64,000 bases of DNA from Karstenula rhodostoma CBS 690.94 (GCA_010093485.1 MU001496.1:1493666-1557665); one strand, 5' to 3'. Positions 33,770 to 43,441 are shown, numbered from the stretch's first letter. Numbers and translations: made by a program. Notes: generated by a model not told the origin, from the letters alone.

Positions 33770-34222
33770 TCACAGGAAAACGCCCTCTTCCTCATCAGCA
33801 CCCACAGCGCCAGTCCCATTCGACTGCTCCCGCGCGGCTGCAGCAGCTCCTCCGCCGATGACCCCGTTCGTCGCGCTACCCGCCCCGCTGCTCACCCCGC
33901 TGCTCGCTCGCTCCCCGAGTTCTAACGCCCGCGCGCCCTCCTCCGGCGCCCACGGCAGACACCGCACCTCGGTGACTTCCTTCTTGATGAGCTCGATCCG
34001 CTCGCCCATCCGCTTAATCACCTCGCGGTTCTCCAGTATCGCCTCGTAAAGCTCTTTGTCCTGCTCCTGCCGCACGTACTCCTCCAGCTCGGCGTTGCTC
34101 TTCTCGAGGTGTGCGATACTGTTTCGAAGCTCGGCGGCCTTTGCGTGCAGCGAGGAGACGGAGAGGGACTCGAGGGCTTGGGCGAAACGCGCGGACGTAA
34201 TGGGCAGGGCTTCGGCGGACAT
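33770..34222 (-). CDS. TMA17: Tma17/ADC17-like proteasome-assembly or ribosome-associated factor
   Basis: A single-exon minus-strand frame of 150 aa starting at MSAEALPITSARFAQ (ATG at 34222), the same length as yeast Tma17. The core is a helical coiled coil: SLHAKAAELRNSIAHLEKSN, then ELYEAILENREVIKRMGERI, matching the yeast pattern of a helix with IxHLxxSN followed by LYxxxxxENxxVxxxxxER. The tail is Gly/Ala/acidic and disordered. Yeast Tma17/Adc17 is a stress-induced chaperone that helps the Rpt3-Rpt6 step of proteasome base assembly. The frame also stays open upstream to 34453, but that part is Ser-rich and looks like a 5' UTR. Identification is by recalled pattern. Confidence 0.75.
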   Translation of the reverse strand: MSAEALPITSARFAQALESLSVSSLHAKAAELRNSIAHLEKSNAELEEYVRQEQDKELYEAILENREVIKRMGERIELIKKEVTEVRCLPWAPEEGARALELGERASSGVSSGAGSATNGVIGGGAAAAAREQSNGTGAVGADEEEGVFL

Positions 34223-34484
34223 GGTGGGGTTGTTTGGGGTGCGGATTGAGGTGAGGGAGGTGGATGCGGCGCAGATGTGGGAGGAGGAAGAGGAAGAGGA
34301 AGAGGAGCAGGGGCTGGCGTTCAGGGAGAGCGAGAAGGTGCTGAGTTGGCTGGAGGACCAGGACAGCGTCAAGTCGCGGGATGGCAAGCGGGGCGTTGGG
34401 CGGGCGGTAGAGAGGGCGGGCGCGTGGTGGCGCAAGACGTGGGAGAGCAACAAGGCTGCTGCTGGGGCGGGAGGCTTTATGTAA
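34221..34484 (+). CDS. small head-to-head ORF, doubtful
   Basis: An 87-aa frame on the plus strand whose ATG overlaps the TMA17-like start codon within the palindromic catg. It holds a nine-residue Glu run from a GAG/GAA repeat, then LSWLEDQDSVKSRDGKRG and AGAWWRKTWESNK, which read like a real short acidic/basic protein. The opposite strand is also open across it, so GC bias could explain it. No known family. Confidence 0.25.
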   Translation: MVGLFGVRIEVREVDAAQMWEEEEEEEEEQGLAFRESEKVLSWLEDQDSVKSRDGKRGVGRAVERAGAWWRKTWESNKAAAGAGGFM

Positions 34485-34782
34485 GAGATGCGAGCGTTTG
34501 TTTCCTTTATGTCGCGTGTACGGAGTTAGGTTGGTGATGTTCAACTTTGGGGCGTTTCTGGTAATGGTTTGGCGGGGAAGGGACGACGTGGGAGCTGCAG
34601 CTGCAGTAGGGCTGAGGGCCTGTGCTCACCTCCGAACTTTTAGAAGGCAATCGCAATCGCATGACTTTCGTCTGGCCTCTATCTGACCTGATCTGCAACA
34701 CGTCCTGCGAATGGCCGCTTGCCGCATCCTATAAGGCTTCTCGAGCCCAGTCACGAAGCGCGACTGCGGCCCTCTTCTCGCC

Positions 34783-36674
34783 ATGAGCAATGCCATCCCA
34801 ATGGCTCTGCGGCCTGCAGCGCGCGCCGCCCACCAGTGGAACTCGGTGACCTCGGCCTTTGCCCGTAGATACTGCGTATCGCAACCGTCATGCTTCACGT
34901 CGGCTGCCGCGTCACCTGTCCTCTCAGCTCTGCGGTCGCATCCCTCGCCCCATCCGGCCCGGTCCTTCTCCACGACCCCTCGAACCGCTGCCAAAGTCGA
35001 CAATTCGAGCTTGACCCACCAGGACATCATACCGCCCCAGCAGGGGCTCCCGCAGCGGAAGCGCACAATACAAATTGGACACCTCCCAGGCGGACGTGTT
35101 TCTGACGGGCAAATACGAAGCATCTTTGGGACCAGGGTCTCGGGCCATGACGGCAACAGCGTGCTACGCATCCTCCACCACCGCCGTACGTCTGGCTCGC
35201 TTGCCGACTATGGCGTCGACAACCTCGGCGACAAATACAATGTGAGCCGAGACCAGGCGATCAAAGCCCTGGACTGGCTGCGCAACAAATTCCCCCTAGA
35301 CGAAGCGCGCGCGGCAGAAGCCTGGGCGGAGAAGGAGGCCAACCGCATAGCGTACGAGATGTGGCTGGCAGACCCCGAGAACGACAGCAAGTACAAGGAC
35401 CCCGCGAGGGTGTACAGGGAGCAGCAGAAGAAGGAGGCAGCGGAGCGCGAACAGGAGGCCGAGCAGCAGGAGAGGTCGCAATATGGCATTCTGCGCACCG
35501 GAAAGTCTCAGTTCGAGATCTCCATCCAGGAGAAGCGGAGACAGCGGTTGGAGGAGATCACCAAAAAGGCAGAAGCGAAGGAGGCAAAAGCTGTCGAGGA
35601 AGAGAAGATGCTCGCAACGGGCGAGTGGGTGCGCACGCCGGGCGGAACACAGCTCATGAAGCCCGGGCAGGACACGTACGTCGACGTCTTTGGGCGAGAG
35701 CAGGTCAGCCGGCGGAAGGAGGAGATGGAGAGGGCCCAGAAGGCGGCACAGACGTCGTTCAAGGACGAGGACGAAATGCTCGCCCAAACCACCCTCGTAA
35801 GCGCCCCTGCCTCCCCGCTCCCCAAACCACCCTTACTAACACCCCCAAGACCCAACGCCTCTACCCCATGACCGCCTTCGTCTTGGTCGTCTGCCTCGTC
35901 TCCTTCGGCTTCGCCCACTACTACGAGCCCCCGGCCCCCGCCTACCGCCTCTGGCCCGACCTCTCCCCGACGACGGCCACCATCGCCTCGATTGTCCTCG
36001 CAAACACGCTCCTCTGCATCGCCTGGCGCTGGACCCCCTTCTGGCCCATCATGACGCGCTACTTCATGCACGTCCCCGGCTACCCGCGCGCCGTGCAAGC
36101 CGTCGGCAACGTCTTCTCTCACGTGCAGTACGAGCACCTCTTCGGCAACATGATGATGCTCGCGCTCGTCGGGCCCGTGGCACACGACCTCGTCGACCGC
36201 GGCGTCTTCCTGGGCACGTACGTCTCTGCCGGCGCCGTTGGCACGCTGGTCTCGCTCTACTGGGCGAATCTGGGGAAGGGCAGCATCACGGCGCACTCTG
36301 TCGGCGCGTCGGCAGCCATCTGGGGCATTTCGGCGCTCTACTGCCTGCTTACCGACCAGGAGACCATCAAGATCCCGTTCATCAGGGACATGGAGGTGGG
36401 CTTCTATCCCAAGATGCTGCTCGCTGCGTTTGTGGTGTGGGAGGTTGCCATGGCGCGGCGCAAGGGGCCCAGCACCATGGACCATGCGAGTCACTTTGGC
36501 GGGATGGCCGTTGGCGTCGGCGTCGCGGGCTACCTGCATGCTACGGGGTTCCACCAGCGGCGGGCGGCGAGCGTGGAGGGCGGTGAGGCGAAGACGGTGG
36601 ATGTTGCGGGGATTGTGAAGGGGGAGGCGGGCGAGGTTAAGGATGCAGTCGTTAACGCCGTGAAGAAAGCTTAG
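34783..36674 (+). CDS. mitochondrial rhomboid protease with long N-terminal domain
   Basis: Intramembrane serine protease of the Pcp1/PARL type in the mitochondrial inner membrane. Exons 34783-35796 and 35850-36674 (53-nt intron with ttactaac branch site) give 612 aa. The start is a classical presequence rich in Arg/Ala/Ser ending near ARSFSTTPR. A ~240-residue soluble region follows: SVLRILHHRRTSGSLADYG, KYNVSRDQAIKALDWLR, then a charged coiled coil and ATGEWVRTPGGTQLMKPG. The rhomboid core begins at TQRLYPMTAFVLVVCL and has HLFGNMMMLAL, the catalytic serine in AHSVGASAAIWGI and the catalytic histidine in DHASHFGGMAVG. This long N-terminal architecture also occurs in other filamentous ascomycetes as I recall it. 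The second exon's frame overlaps the first on the DNA, which can mislead gene finders. Confidence 0.9.
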
Positions 36675-37381
36675 GTCTACTAGAGAGGAGTAGGCGTCGT
36701 GTTGTAGGATAGGATACTGTACATTGATACTTTCTCTGTGTAATTTCTAGAGGCTGACTGGACTATATAGTACCTCTAGATATTTCCTTGTCGCTAGGTA
36801 GTTGCAATGGCACCTTTATATAAAAAAAAATCAAAAATCCAGAGGACCGATTTGGGTATACTGCTGATTGGAGTACTTGCTCTCCGTCCATGCATTCCTG
36901 CCTTCTTTGCAAAAGCTACCGGACGGGTCGACATCTCAGCTGAATGAACGCAAATCACGATGCCCTATTGAGAAGTTCGCCCCAGCATATACAAACAGTA
37001 GTCATCTGACCGTCCGAAAGAAAGGCTTCGCCTTTGGCAGGGAATAGCTCAGATGGCCCGGGGCTTGCAAAAGCGCGCGAAGAATCAACAATCAATAGCT
37101 CAGATGGGCACAAGTCTTCCTTGAAAAGAGTGCAATTTGGTATGTGTGTATCTCAACATACGCTGCCAGAGTAAGTAAATACACAAAGAATATCTATTTT
37201 GTTCCTTTCCCGTAAAACGCCAGTGCTAAGCATGACCCCTTCACTGCTGCCCCGGCCTCTCCCTCGGCCCAGCAAAAGTACTCCTCCTCCCCAAACCCGC
37301 CTTCATCGATCCCCTCCTCTGCACATCTACCCTCGCCAGACCCTCCCTACTCCTCCTCTCCGACCAAGCCCTCTTCAAGCC
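36675..37381. other. convergent intergenic region with short direct repeat
   Basis: About 700 bases between the rhomboid and verprolin 3' ends. A direct repeat of aatagctcagatgg occurs near 37046 and 37093. The rest is AT-rich 3' sequence with an A-run near 36820. No gene. Confidence 0.5.
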
Positions 37382-38962
37382 CTACTCAAAGGCGCTGAGA
37401 TCCAAAGGCACGCTGCTCCCCCGCCCAGCACGATACTTCTTCGGCCCACCGAGGAACTCCCGTGGCCGCGGGAACTGCGACTCGTCGACGAACCGCCACC
37501 GCAGGTCGTGCACGGGTATGATCTTGCCCTTCTGCCCCGGTGCGGGGCTCGTGGGGCTCTTGATGCTGGAGCCGCCGTTGCTGAGGGTGTACGAGCTCGG
37601 GTCGAGCATCGAACGCAGTGCTTGGCTCGTGGATCTTGCTGGCGGCGACATGGGTGGGGGTGGAGGGGCGGATACACTGTGCGCGGAATGGGGCGTGGGA
37701 GCTGAGGAGGGGGGTGGTGGGGGTGGCGCTGCGGGTGATGAGCGGCCGAACACGTTGCGGGCGGCTTGTTCGGCGAGGGAGGGTGTGCCGTTTGTGGGAG
37801 CTTTTGGTGCTGGAGGGGCAGGTGCAGGGGGTGGTCTTGGCGGGGTGTTGGTGTGTCTGTAAGGATCGTATTCGTCATCGTCGTCGCTGTCGTCGTCGTC
37901 GTCGTCGTCGTCCTGCTGAACTTTTGGGGGTGGTGCTGGTGGAGGCGGTGGTGGTGTGGACCGACTGGGCGCTCGCGGGGCAGCCGTTGGCGGCGGTGGA
38001 GGAGGCGGTGCGGAAGGCGTGGAAGCTGGAGGTGGAGGCGGCGGCGGCGGCGGCGCTAGGGGACTTGATGAAGGTGGCGGTGGAGGAGGTGCTGGAGGTG
38101 CTGATCCAGGCACAGGTGGAGCTCGAGCTGGTGTTGCGGGTGGTGCGGGCGCGAGTCCAGATGGCTTCCGTGAGGATGGTGGTGGTATAGGCGGTTTCTT
38201 CCCTGGCAGAGGAGGTTTTGGCTTGGAGCCGATGTCTGACATGGAATGCGTAGATGTCACAGACGCAGGCCGCAAGTTGTTCCTGAGCGCCGCGATGCCG
38301 GGGGCAGGTGGTGGCCGCCCGCCAGGAATCGGAGGCGCTGCCCCCGGTGGCTTTGGAGCAGCTCCTTGCGGTGGTTTGGGCGCTGAACCGCGCGTTGTCT
38401 CCGGATCCGACAGGTGTGGCGAGCTCTGTCTGCCTGTGTCCACACCACCCGCCTTCCTCAGCTTTGGCATGCCGCCCGCAAACAGACCTCCCAGCTGTGG
38501 CGGCGCGCTGGCCATTGCGCTCCCCCCTCCCGCCCCGTCTCCCCCTGTATCGCTGTTGCTCCTCCCTCTGTTCCCCGGGACTGGCGGCGCAAGGCCAGAC
38601 GGTGGTGCTGGTGCCTTTCCCATGCCCGGAATCGGAGGGGCGCCTCCAACGGGTGGTCCGCTCGGCCCGTCTGACACCTTGCCGACTATGGGTGCTGATC
38701 GATCGTTTACTACCGTGACCTTCTTAAGCCTCGCGCCCTTGGTAATGTCTCCCAGCAGTGCGCCCTATGCGACGTGAGCCCGAGTCATAGTATTTCAGCC
38801 TGAGATGCATGTTCCTAGGCGGTCAGGTGGACCTACTCTTCCAGCCCCGCTGGGCGGCTTGCCTCCGGGGGCTCTTCCAGGCATGGGCGGCGGTGGTGGC
38901 CCGCCAGCCCCTCGACCCATGGGCGGCATGGGCGGAGGGGGAGGTGGTGGTGGTGCGGGCAT
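37382..38962 (-). CDS. VRP1: verprolin (WIP homologue)
   Basis: Actin-cytoskeleton regulator that binds G-actin and the WASP homologue at endocytic patches. Minus-strand exons 38962-38837 and 38764-37382 with a 72-nt intron give 502 aa. The start is MPAPPPPPPPPMPPMGRG. The WH2 domain begins right after the intron, GALLGDITKGARLKKVTVV, with the LKK(V/T) actin-binding core. A second possible actin-binding region is PGIAALRNNLRPAS. The centre is a series of proline runs that suit SH3 domains and profilin, and an acidic poly-Asp run from a GAC repeat. The C-terminal WASP-binding segment is LRWRFVDESQFPRPREF. Shares a promoter with the divergent mitochondrial gene. Confidence 0.93.
37872..37912. 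repeat. trinucleotide repeat (GTC/GAC) encoding poly-Asp
   Basis: About 13 nearly uninterrupted gtc units on the plus strand, read as GAC/GAT Asp codons on the minus strand inside verprolin. It is likely to vary in length between strains. Confidence 0.85.
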
Positions 38963-39221
38963 GGTGTCGCGTGAGGTTTTGCTCGCGGGAGCGTGCTGAG
39001 TCGGCCGTGTCGGTGGGTTCCAGGCGAAGGAATAGCCTGTACTGCTGCTTGCGAGCGACGCGCGTGCGGTGGTGCGGGAGGGAGTTCGCTGGACCTGAGA
39101 GTTCGCTGAGGTTCCGTCAGTGCCAAGCGTGGCTGTCGGCTTCGTCACCAGCGACGCAGAGACCAGCGAACCTCACCGCAACCCAACCCAACTGCTCCAC
39201 TTCCAACCGCCAGTCCACGCC
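38963..39221. promoter_or_regulatory. bidirectional promoter verprolin / mitochondrial protein
   Basis: 259 bases between divergent start codons. The plus-strand frame is open upstream of 39222 to 39120, but the presequence-like start at 39222 is preferred. No clear TATA box. Confidence 0.5.
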
Positions 39222-40517
39222 ATGAAACCCGGATCCCTGCCGCTCCGGGCACCCTCACGGCCCGTCTGCCAGCTGTGCGACTACCTCCTGCAGCAGCCCG
39301 CATCTCGCCGCTCCTTCCTCGCCGCTGCGTCGACATTCAAACCGCCTGCCCTGCGCCGGCAAACCGCAAAGCAGCATGCCATCCTTCCCAGAGCACCCAT
39401 GCGGAGCGCCGCAACAGTCCGGACACCACCCGCACAGGCATCCGGAGCAGAGAACCACCAGCAATGGGCAGAAAGAGTGGCAGTGTTGAAAAAGAAGCTC
39501 GCCGAGGTGGAGAGGCATATCGCATGGATAAACTCGTCCAACAAGGTCGAACCGGAGTCAGCCACCCTGGCAGCGCTCGAGGCCTTGGAAGCCATTGCGC
39601 GACAAGCAATTGCAATCCGGTCGGGGAAGCCACCGCCCCCGAAGATAGAAATAAAGCAGAGCTCCGCCGGTGCGATTCTCTCCATGGGCCGCGAAGACGA
39701 CGCGCCTGTGGCACAGCCGCCGACCTCCAGAGCGCCCTCGCTCAATGAACTCCCGTCACCGCAGTACATCTCCCGTCTCGCCATGGACCTGCTCAAGCAC
39801 CCCAACGTCTTCATCTCGTCCGAAATCCTAGGGGCCTACATCCGCCTCCAACGGCTCATCGGCTGCCCCCGCGCGATACCTGAGATCCTCTATCTGTATG
39901 CCAACAAGCCGGTCCCACAACTCGGATCCTCACCGCCCAAGTTCTCCAAGCCCTCACCCAAGGCCGTAAAACAGGCCATCCCAGTTGACCTAGCCCAGCA
40001 GGCGCTCGGCGCCGCAATTGAAGCCAAGGACATGCCTCTCGCATTAGACATCGTGGAAGTCACATACTGTACGCCCGCATGGAGACGGCACCGGATGCTG
40101 ACCAAGATGGGTCTACCAGGCGTCATCGCCGCCATCACGCCTCTGGCAATATACATGCTTGCTCAAGAAGCGTCTGTATACAGTGGGTATATTGAACCTA
40201 GGACTTTCAAGCTGTACGCATTCGCCGGTATTTCGACATATGTTTTGTGCACTGGCACACTAGGCTTCGTCGCGTTGACAACGCACAACGACCATCACAC
40301 CAGAGTGGTCTGGAGACCCGGAACGCCGCTGTTGGACCGATACATGCGCGAGGACGAGCGGGCTGCGCTCGATCGGATAGCATGTGCGTGGGGCTTCAAG
40401 GAAGAATGGAGACGGGGAGATGAAGAAGGCGAGGAGTGGGAAGGTCTGCGAGAGTGGGTATCCCTGCGCGGTATGGTGCTCGACAAGCCGGACCTGATGC
40501 CTGGAATGAACGCATAG
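39222..40517 (+). CDS. predicted mitochondrial membrane protein, unknown function
   Basis: Single-exon frame of 431 aa when started at MKPGSLPLRAPSRPVCQLC; an in-frame ATG at 39120 would add 34 residues. The N-terminus is Arg/Ser/Ala-rich with no acidic residues, typical of a mitochondrial presequence. A coiled coil (VAVLKKKLAEVERHIAWINS) comes next, then a helical region including KHPNVFISSEILGAYIRLQ. Two hydrophobic segments lie in the last third: PGVIAAITPLAIYMLA and FAGISTYVLCTGTLGFVAL. After them come HNDHHTRVVWRPGTPLLDRY and a conserved-looking end, VLDKPDLMPGMN. This layout suggests an inner-membrane assembly or translation factor, but I cannot name the family. Confidence 0.75.
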   Translation: MKPGSLPLRAPSRPVCQLCDYLLQQPASRRSFLAAASTFKPPALRRQTAKQHAILPRAPMRSAATVRTPPAQASGAENHQQWAERVAVLKKKLAEVERHIAWINSSNKVEPESATLAALEALEAIARQAIAIRSGKPPPPKIEIKQSSAGAILSMGREDDAPVAQPPTSRAPSLNELPSPQYISRLAMDLLKHPNVFISSEILGAYIRLQRLIGCPRAIPEILYLYANKPVPQLGSSPPKFSKPSPKAVKQAIPVDLAQQALGAAIEAKDMPLALDIVEVTYCTPAWRRHRMLTKMGLPGVIAAITPLAIYMLAQEASVYSGYIEPRTFKLYAFAGISTYVLCTGTLGFVALTTHNDHHTRVVWRPGTPLLDRYMREDERAALDRIACAWGFKEEWRRGDEEGEEWEGLREWVSLRGMVLDKPDLMPGMNA

Positions 40518-40660
40518 GCACCATGACTGGACTTTTTTCGAAAGCAGTCTTCTGATACTTCTCGTTTGAACGAAATGGAGTGTTCAGATATGACTGGACT
40601 TTTTCTTCTTCCTACATATACCACCTGTAAACTTCACTATGTACTATTGCCAAGCAACTA

Positions 40661-41746
40661 ATGCTTGAGACCTTTGTAAAGAGCCAATCAGCGATGCATT
40701 GCCTCAACTACGCCTTCAGGCAGCAACGCCCTACTACGTATATTCTCACGGGTCCTAAAGCAGATTCCTCAACGACTTCACCCATTATGCGTCGAACAAC
40801 AAGATCCCAATCACGACAGGCATCTCTACCTCCAGCGCCCACCGCCCGGTCATCACATGAGCCTATCCTCCTCAAAAACGCCCCAATCCCACCACATATC
40901 CTCTTCACTCTTCCTAGTACATTTACGCCAAAGCTCACAGGATTGAATCGAGCATCCACAACTCTCCTCAATAACAAGCGCTCTAAGTTACGAGCCTCCA
41001 TCACACGAATCTGCCGCACGTTCAAGGATGCCTCCAAAGCCACCCAAGAGCAACTCCTCCGCTCCCTAGACGCCACCCTCGTCTTCGCACAGGAAGAAGC
41101 CGGAACAGCAGTCTGCATCTCACCGTCCGGGCTCCTACTCACATGCTCGCACTGCATCGCCGACGACGCAGCCACCGCCCTGGACCCTTCCAACACCCAC
41201 TGGCTGATCTTCGCCACAGGCGTCGTCGTGCGGGCTACCTGCGTAGCCTGGGATCCCAAGCGCGACCTCGCCCTCCTCCAAATCACGGATTCCGAGCCGC
41301 TTTCCCCTCCCCCATCTGCATCCACCTCTCCAACAAGTAGCAGTAGCAATACCACATTCCCCCACGCCACCATCTCCCCCGCCTCACCTCCACTAACCTA
41401 TCCCCTTGTCTGCATCGGCCACCCCGGCAGCGAAGACCTCGAGGCCCCTACACCCGGCACCGCAACTGGCTACGACGTCCTGCACGTCAGTGAGGGCGCA
41501 TACTACGGGCTGTCGCCTGGCCAGGACCCGCAGGATAATTCGGACATCGGGGCGCTGATGCATGATTGCTGGACGTACTGGGGGCATAGCGGGGCGCCGG
41601 TGCTGGACGGGCGGGGAGGTGGGTTGGTAGGGTTGCATTCGAGCTGGGACGACGAGACGGGTATGAGGCGGGGCGTCGCTAGGGTAGCTGTTATTTCGTT
41701 TCTATCGCACTGGACAAACTTTAAGCTTGTAGCAGCACAATTTTAG
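40661..41746 (+). CDS. trypsin-like serine protease (AT-rich-flanked, non-secreted)
   Basis: A 361-aa frame from ATG 40661; ATG 40787 (MRRTTRSQSRQ) is an equally good start and gives 319 aa. The fold is that of a chymotrypsin/HtrA-like protease. The catalytic histidine is in LLTCSHCIAD, the aspartate in KRDLALLQI, and the serine in YWGHSGAPVLDGRGGGLVGLHS. There is no signal peptide and no PDZ domain. A Ser/Thr/Pro insert (SASTSPTSSSS) sits between the barrels. Related fungal proteins are usually called trypsin-like or peptidase S1/S7; the substrate is unknown. The stop at 41746 is followed at once by an AT-rich repeat island. Confidence 0.8.
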   Translation: MLETFVKSQSAMHCLNYAFRQQRPTTYILTGPKADSSTTSPIMRRTTRSQSRQASLPPAPTARSSHEPILLKNAPIPPHILFTLPSTFTPKLTGLNRASTTLLNNKRSKLRASITRICRTFKDASKATQEQLLRSLDATLVFAQEEAGTAVCISPSGLLLTCSHCIADDAATALDPSNTHWLIFATGVVVRATCVAWDPKRDLALLQITDSEPLSPPPSASTSPTSSSSNTTFPHATISPASPPLTYPLVCIGHPGSEDLEAPTPGTATGYDVLHVSEGAYYGLSPGQDPQDNSDIGALMHDCWTYWGHSGAPVLDGRGGGLVGLHSSWDDETGMRRGVARVAVISFLSHWTNFKLVAAQF

Positions 41747-42060
41747 ATATAAGATACGAGTATCATGTTAGACTAACTATAAGGACTAATACCTTCCTCA
41801 CTCCAGTAAAGGTGTAGTCGCTTTAGAAAACTGCGTTACGTTAGATCCTGAAAGATCTAGTATATGTGGCCTATGATACAAGGTATAGACCTTATGCAAT
41901 AGCAACGATTGCAATAATAGTAGGCGGCGGCTAGTGCAAACTATTCAATTGCTAGTAGAAGGCTATACGTAAGGACTAGAACTATACTACAACTTAAACT
42001 AAGTACATACACCTTATAAAAACATATCTACATCCTACACGTCCCTAGGCGCACAAAAAG
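41747..42060. repeat. AT-rich, probably RIP-affected block
   Basis: About 310 bases with many TA dinucleotides and no open frames, in clear contrast to the GC-rich flanking genes. It adjoins the tandem repeat and SINE-like block. Its origin is not visible. Confidence 0.55.
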
Positions 42061-42073
42061 GCAAAAACTAAAG

Positions 42074-42312
42074 CCGGGAGCGACCCCTCTAGAAACATCC
42101 ACCCGAAGGCTTCCTCTGTTTTTTGTGCCGATTGCCAAACGCGCCGGGTTCCGCGCTCATAGGCTGCTAACCCCCTTAACAGACGATATAATGGAAAACT
42201 AGATCCGGGAGCGACCCCCCTAGAAACATCCACCCGAAGGCTTCCTCTGTTTTTTTACATTTTTGTGCCAACGCGCCGGGTTCCGCGCTCATAGGCTGGT
42301 AGAACCCCCTCA
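42074..42312 (-). repeat. two tandem copies of a ~105-bp repeat
   Basis: Copy A (42074-42176) and copy B (42205-42312) share ccgggagcgaccccN, tagaaacatccacccgaagg, cttcctctgtttttt, and cgccgggttccgcgctcata, followed by ggctg. Copy B has an extra tttacattt and copy A an extra gattgcc. The unit on the minus strand follows the tRNA-like block at 42310-42375. Confidence 0.85.
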
Positions 42313-42378
42313 GTCCACGGATCGAACTCGCGAGCTCAAGGTCCGGACCGCCTGCGACCATCTTACAACTCTGCTTGC
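42300..42378 (-). mobile_element. possible tRNA-derived SINE head
   Basis: Read on the minus strand this block has gagttcgatccg, which fits the RNA polymerase III B box (GWTCRANNC), and tggtcgcaggcgg, an A-box-like sequence about 22 bases upstream. It directly precedes the two repeated body units. The T-stem does not pair well and no acceptor stem forms, so it is not a functional tRNA. The spacing between boxes is shorter than usual. SINE origin is inference. Confidence 0.4.
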
Positions 42379-43116
42379 GATATGATATCGGGATAGGACG
42401 AGTATGAGAGTGGTGTTTGGATGAGAATTTGCTAATTATTGGGGTATATATAGAGGGGTGAATTGTTTGGGTTGGGTTGGGGGTGGGTGAGGGACGGTGG
42501 GAGGTGAATCTGGTGGTGGGGGATGCGCTGGGAAAGTGAGGGCAAGAGATGGTTGGGCTGTAAGTGAAGGCAGTTGCTGGGTCAAGATCGGATAAAGCGG
42601 ACGTAGGCCAGTAAGGTGGCGGCTACTACCGTCAAATTCTCAGGGCAGTATTCTTCCCATAGACCTGAAAACCCATGAGTCTTCAGGGCGCTGGAGGATT
42701 GCTCGCACACCTAGAAGGGGGAGGTACATGGTGTGGGTTGAATGCCACAGTTTCTGAGTCAACGCCTAGGTCACATCATTCTAATCTTACAGGACTCGTT
42801 TGATGGCCAACGGGCCGTTTACCTTCACTTCGTACGGCGTCAACCACCTACTAGCAGCTCAAGCGCTTTCTCTCACTTCGGGCAGGAGCGTTTACCGCGG
42901 GCACGTGCGGAGGCATTGCATTCACTTATGTCTCGGCGCTATTGTGCGCAGTCAAATTTGTCAGAAGTGGGCGTAGCATGTAATCGCCCAGCCACTTGTT
43001 ATGCCGGAGTACATATAGAGCGAGGTTCCGGTTCTTCCTTACACGAGGTTTACCAGTTTACCACACTTCACCCTTGCCCGATACACAACCCGCGCAACCA
43101 ACACTCCCCCGTCGAT
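42379..43116. other. intergenic region with G-run motif
   Basis: No gene in ~740 bases. A run of five G tracts on the plus strand at about 42469-42493 (gggttgggttgggggtgggt and onward) has quadruplex potential. The end holds the presumed promoter of the F-box-like gene. Confidence 0.5.
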
Positions 43117-43441
43117 GGCTAAACCGAAGATGGCGATGAAGACAACGGCGAAGGCCAAGAAGAATATGGCGGCGAAGACCAAGACGAAGGCGGACACAGA
43201 GGCTACGATGAACTCGGACACGGACACGAAGCTCGACACCACGTCTAAGAAGAAGAAGAAGAAGACAACCACCAACCCAACCACCGCCGCCCACGATCTC
43301 ATGCGCTCCCACCTCCGCCGCCCCACCCTCTCCCTCTCCACCCCCCTCATCCCCCTCGGCTCCATCCCCCTCTCCCAATCCTGCGCCCCTCAGAGCGCCG
43401 CAGCCACGCAGCGGACATGGCAGCCACCCTACCGCCCCTGA
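43115..43441 (+). CDS. basic Lys/Thr-rich ORF overlapping the F-box-like gene
   Basis: A 108-aa frame with KMAMKTTAKAKKNMAAK and a run of six lysines, then a Pro/Ser-rich end. It stops 25 bases inside the next frame (which starts at 43417). It may be an upstream ORF, part of the same protein separated by a frameshift or unseen intron, or noise from AAG/ACG repeats. No known domain. Confidence 0.3.
   Translation: MAKPKMAMKTTAKAKKNMAAKTKTKADTEATMNSDTDTKLDTTSKKKKKKTTTNPTTAAHDLMRSHLRRPTLSLSTPLIPLGSIPLSQSCAPQSAAATQRTWQPPYRP

Noticed and set aside
35508..36554. 348-codon minus-strand ORF across the rhomboid gene
   Set aside because: Antisense of conserved rhomboid exons; the sequence is Asp/Arg/His-rich without a fold.
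42300..42378. Functional tRNA gene
   Set aside because: B box is present, but T-stem pairing fails and no acceptor stem can be formed; treated as SINE-like instead.
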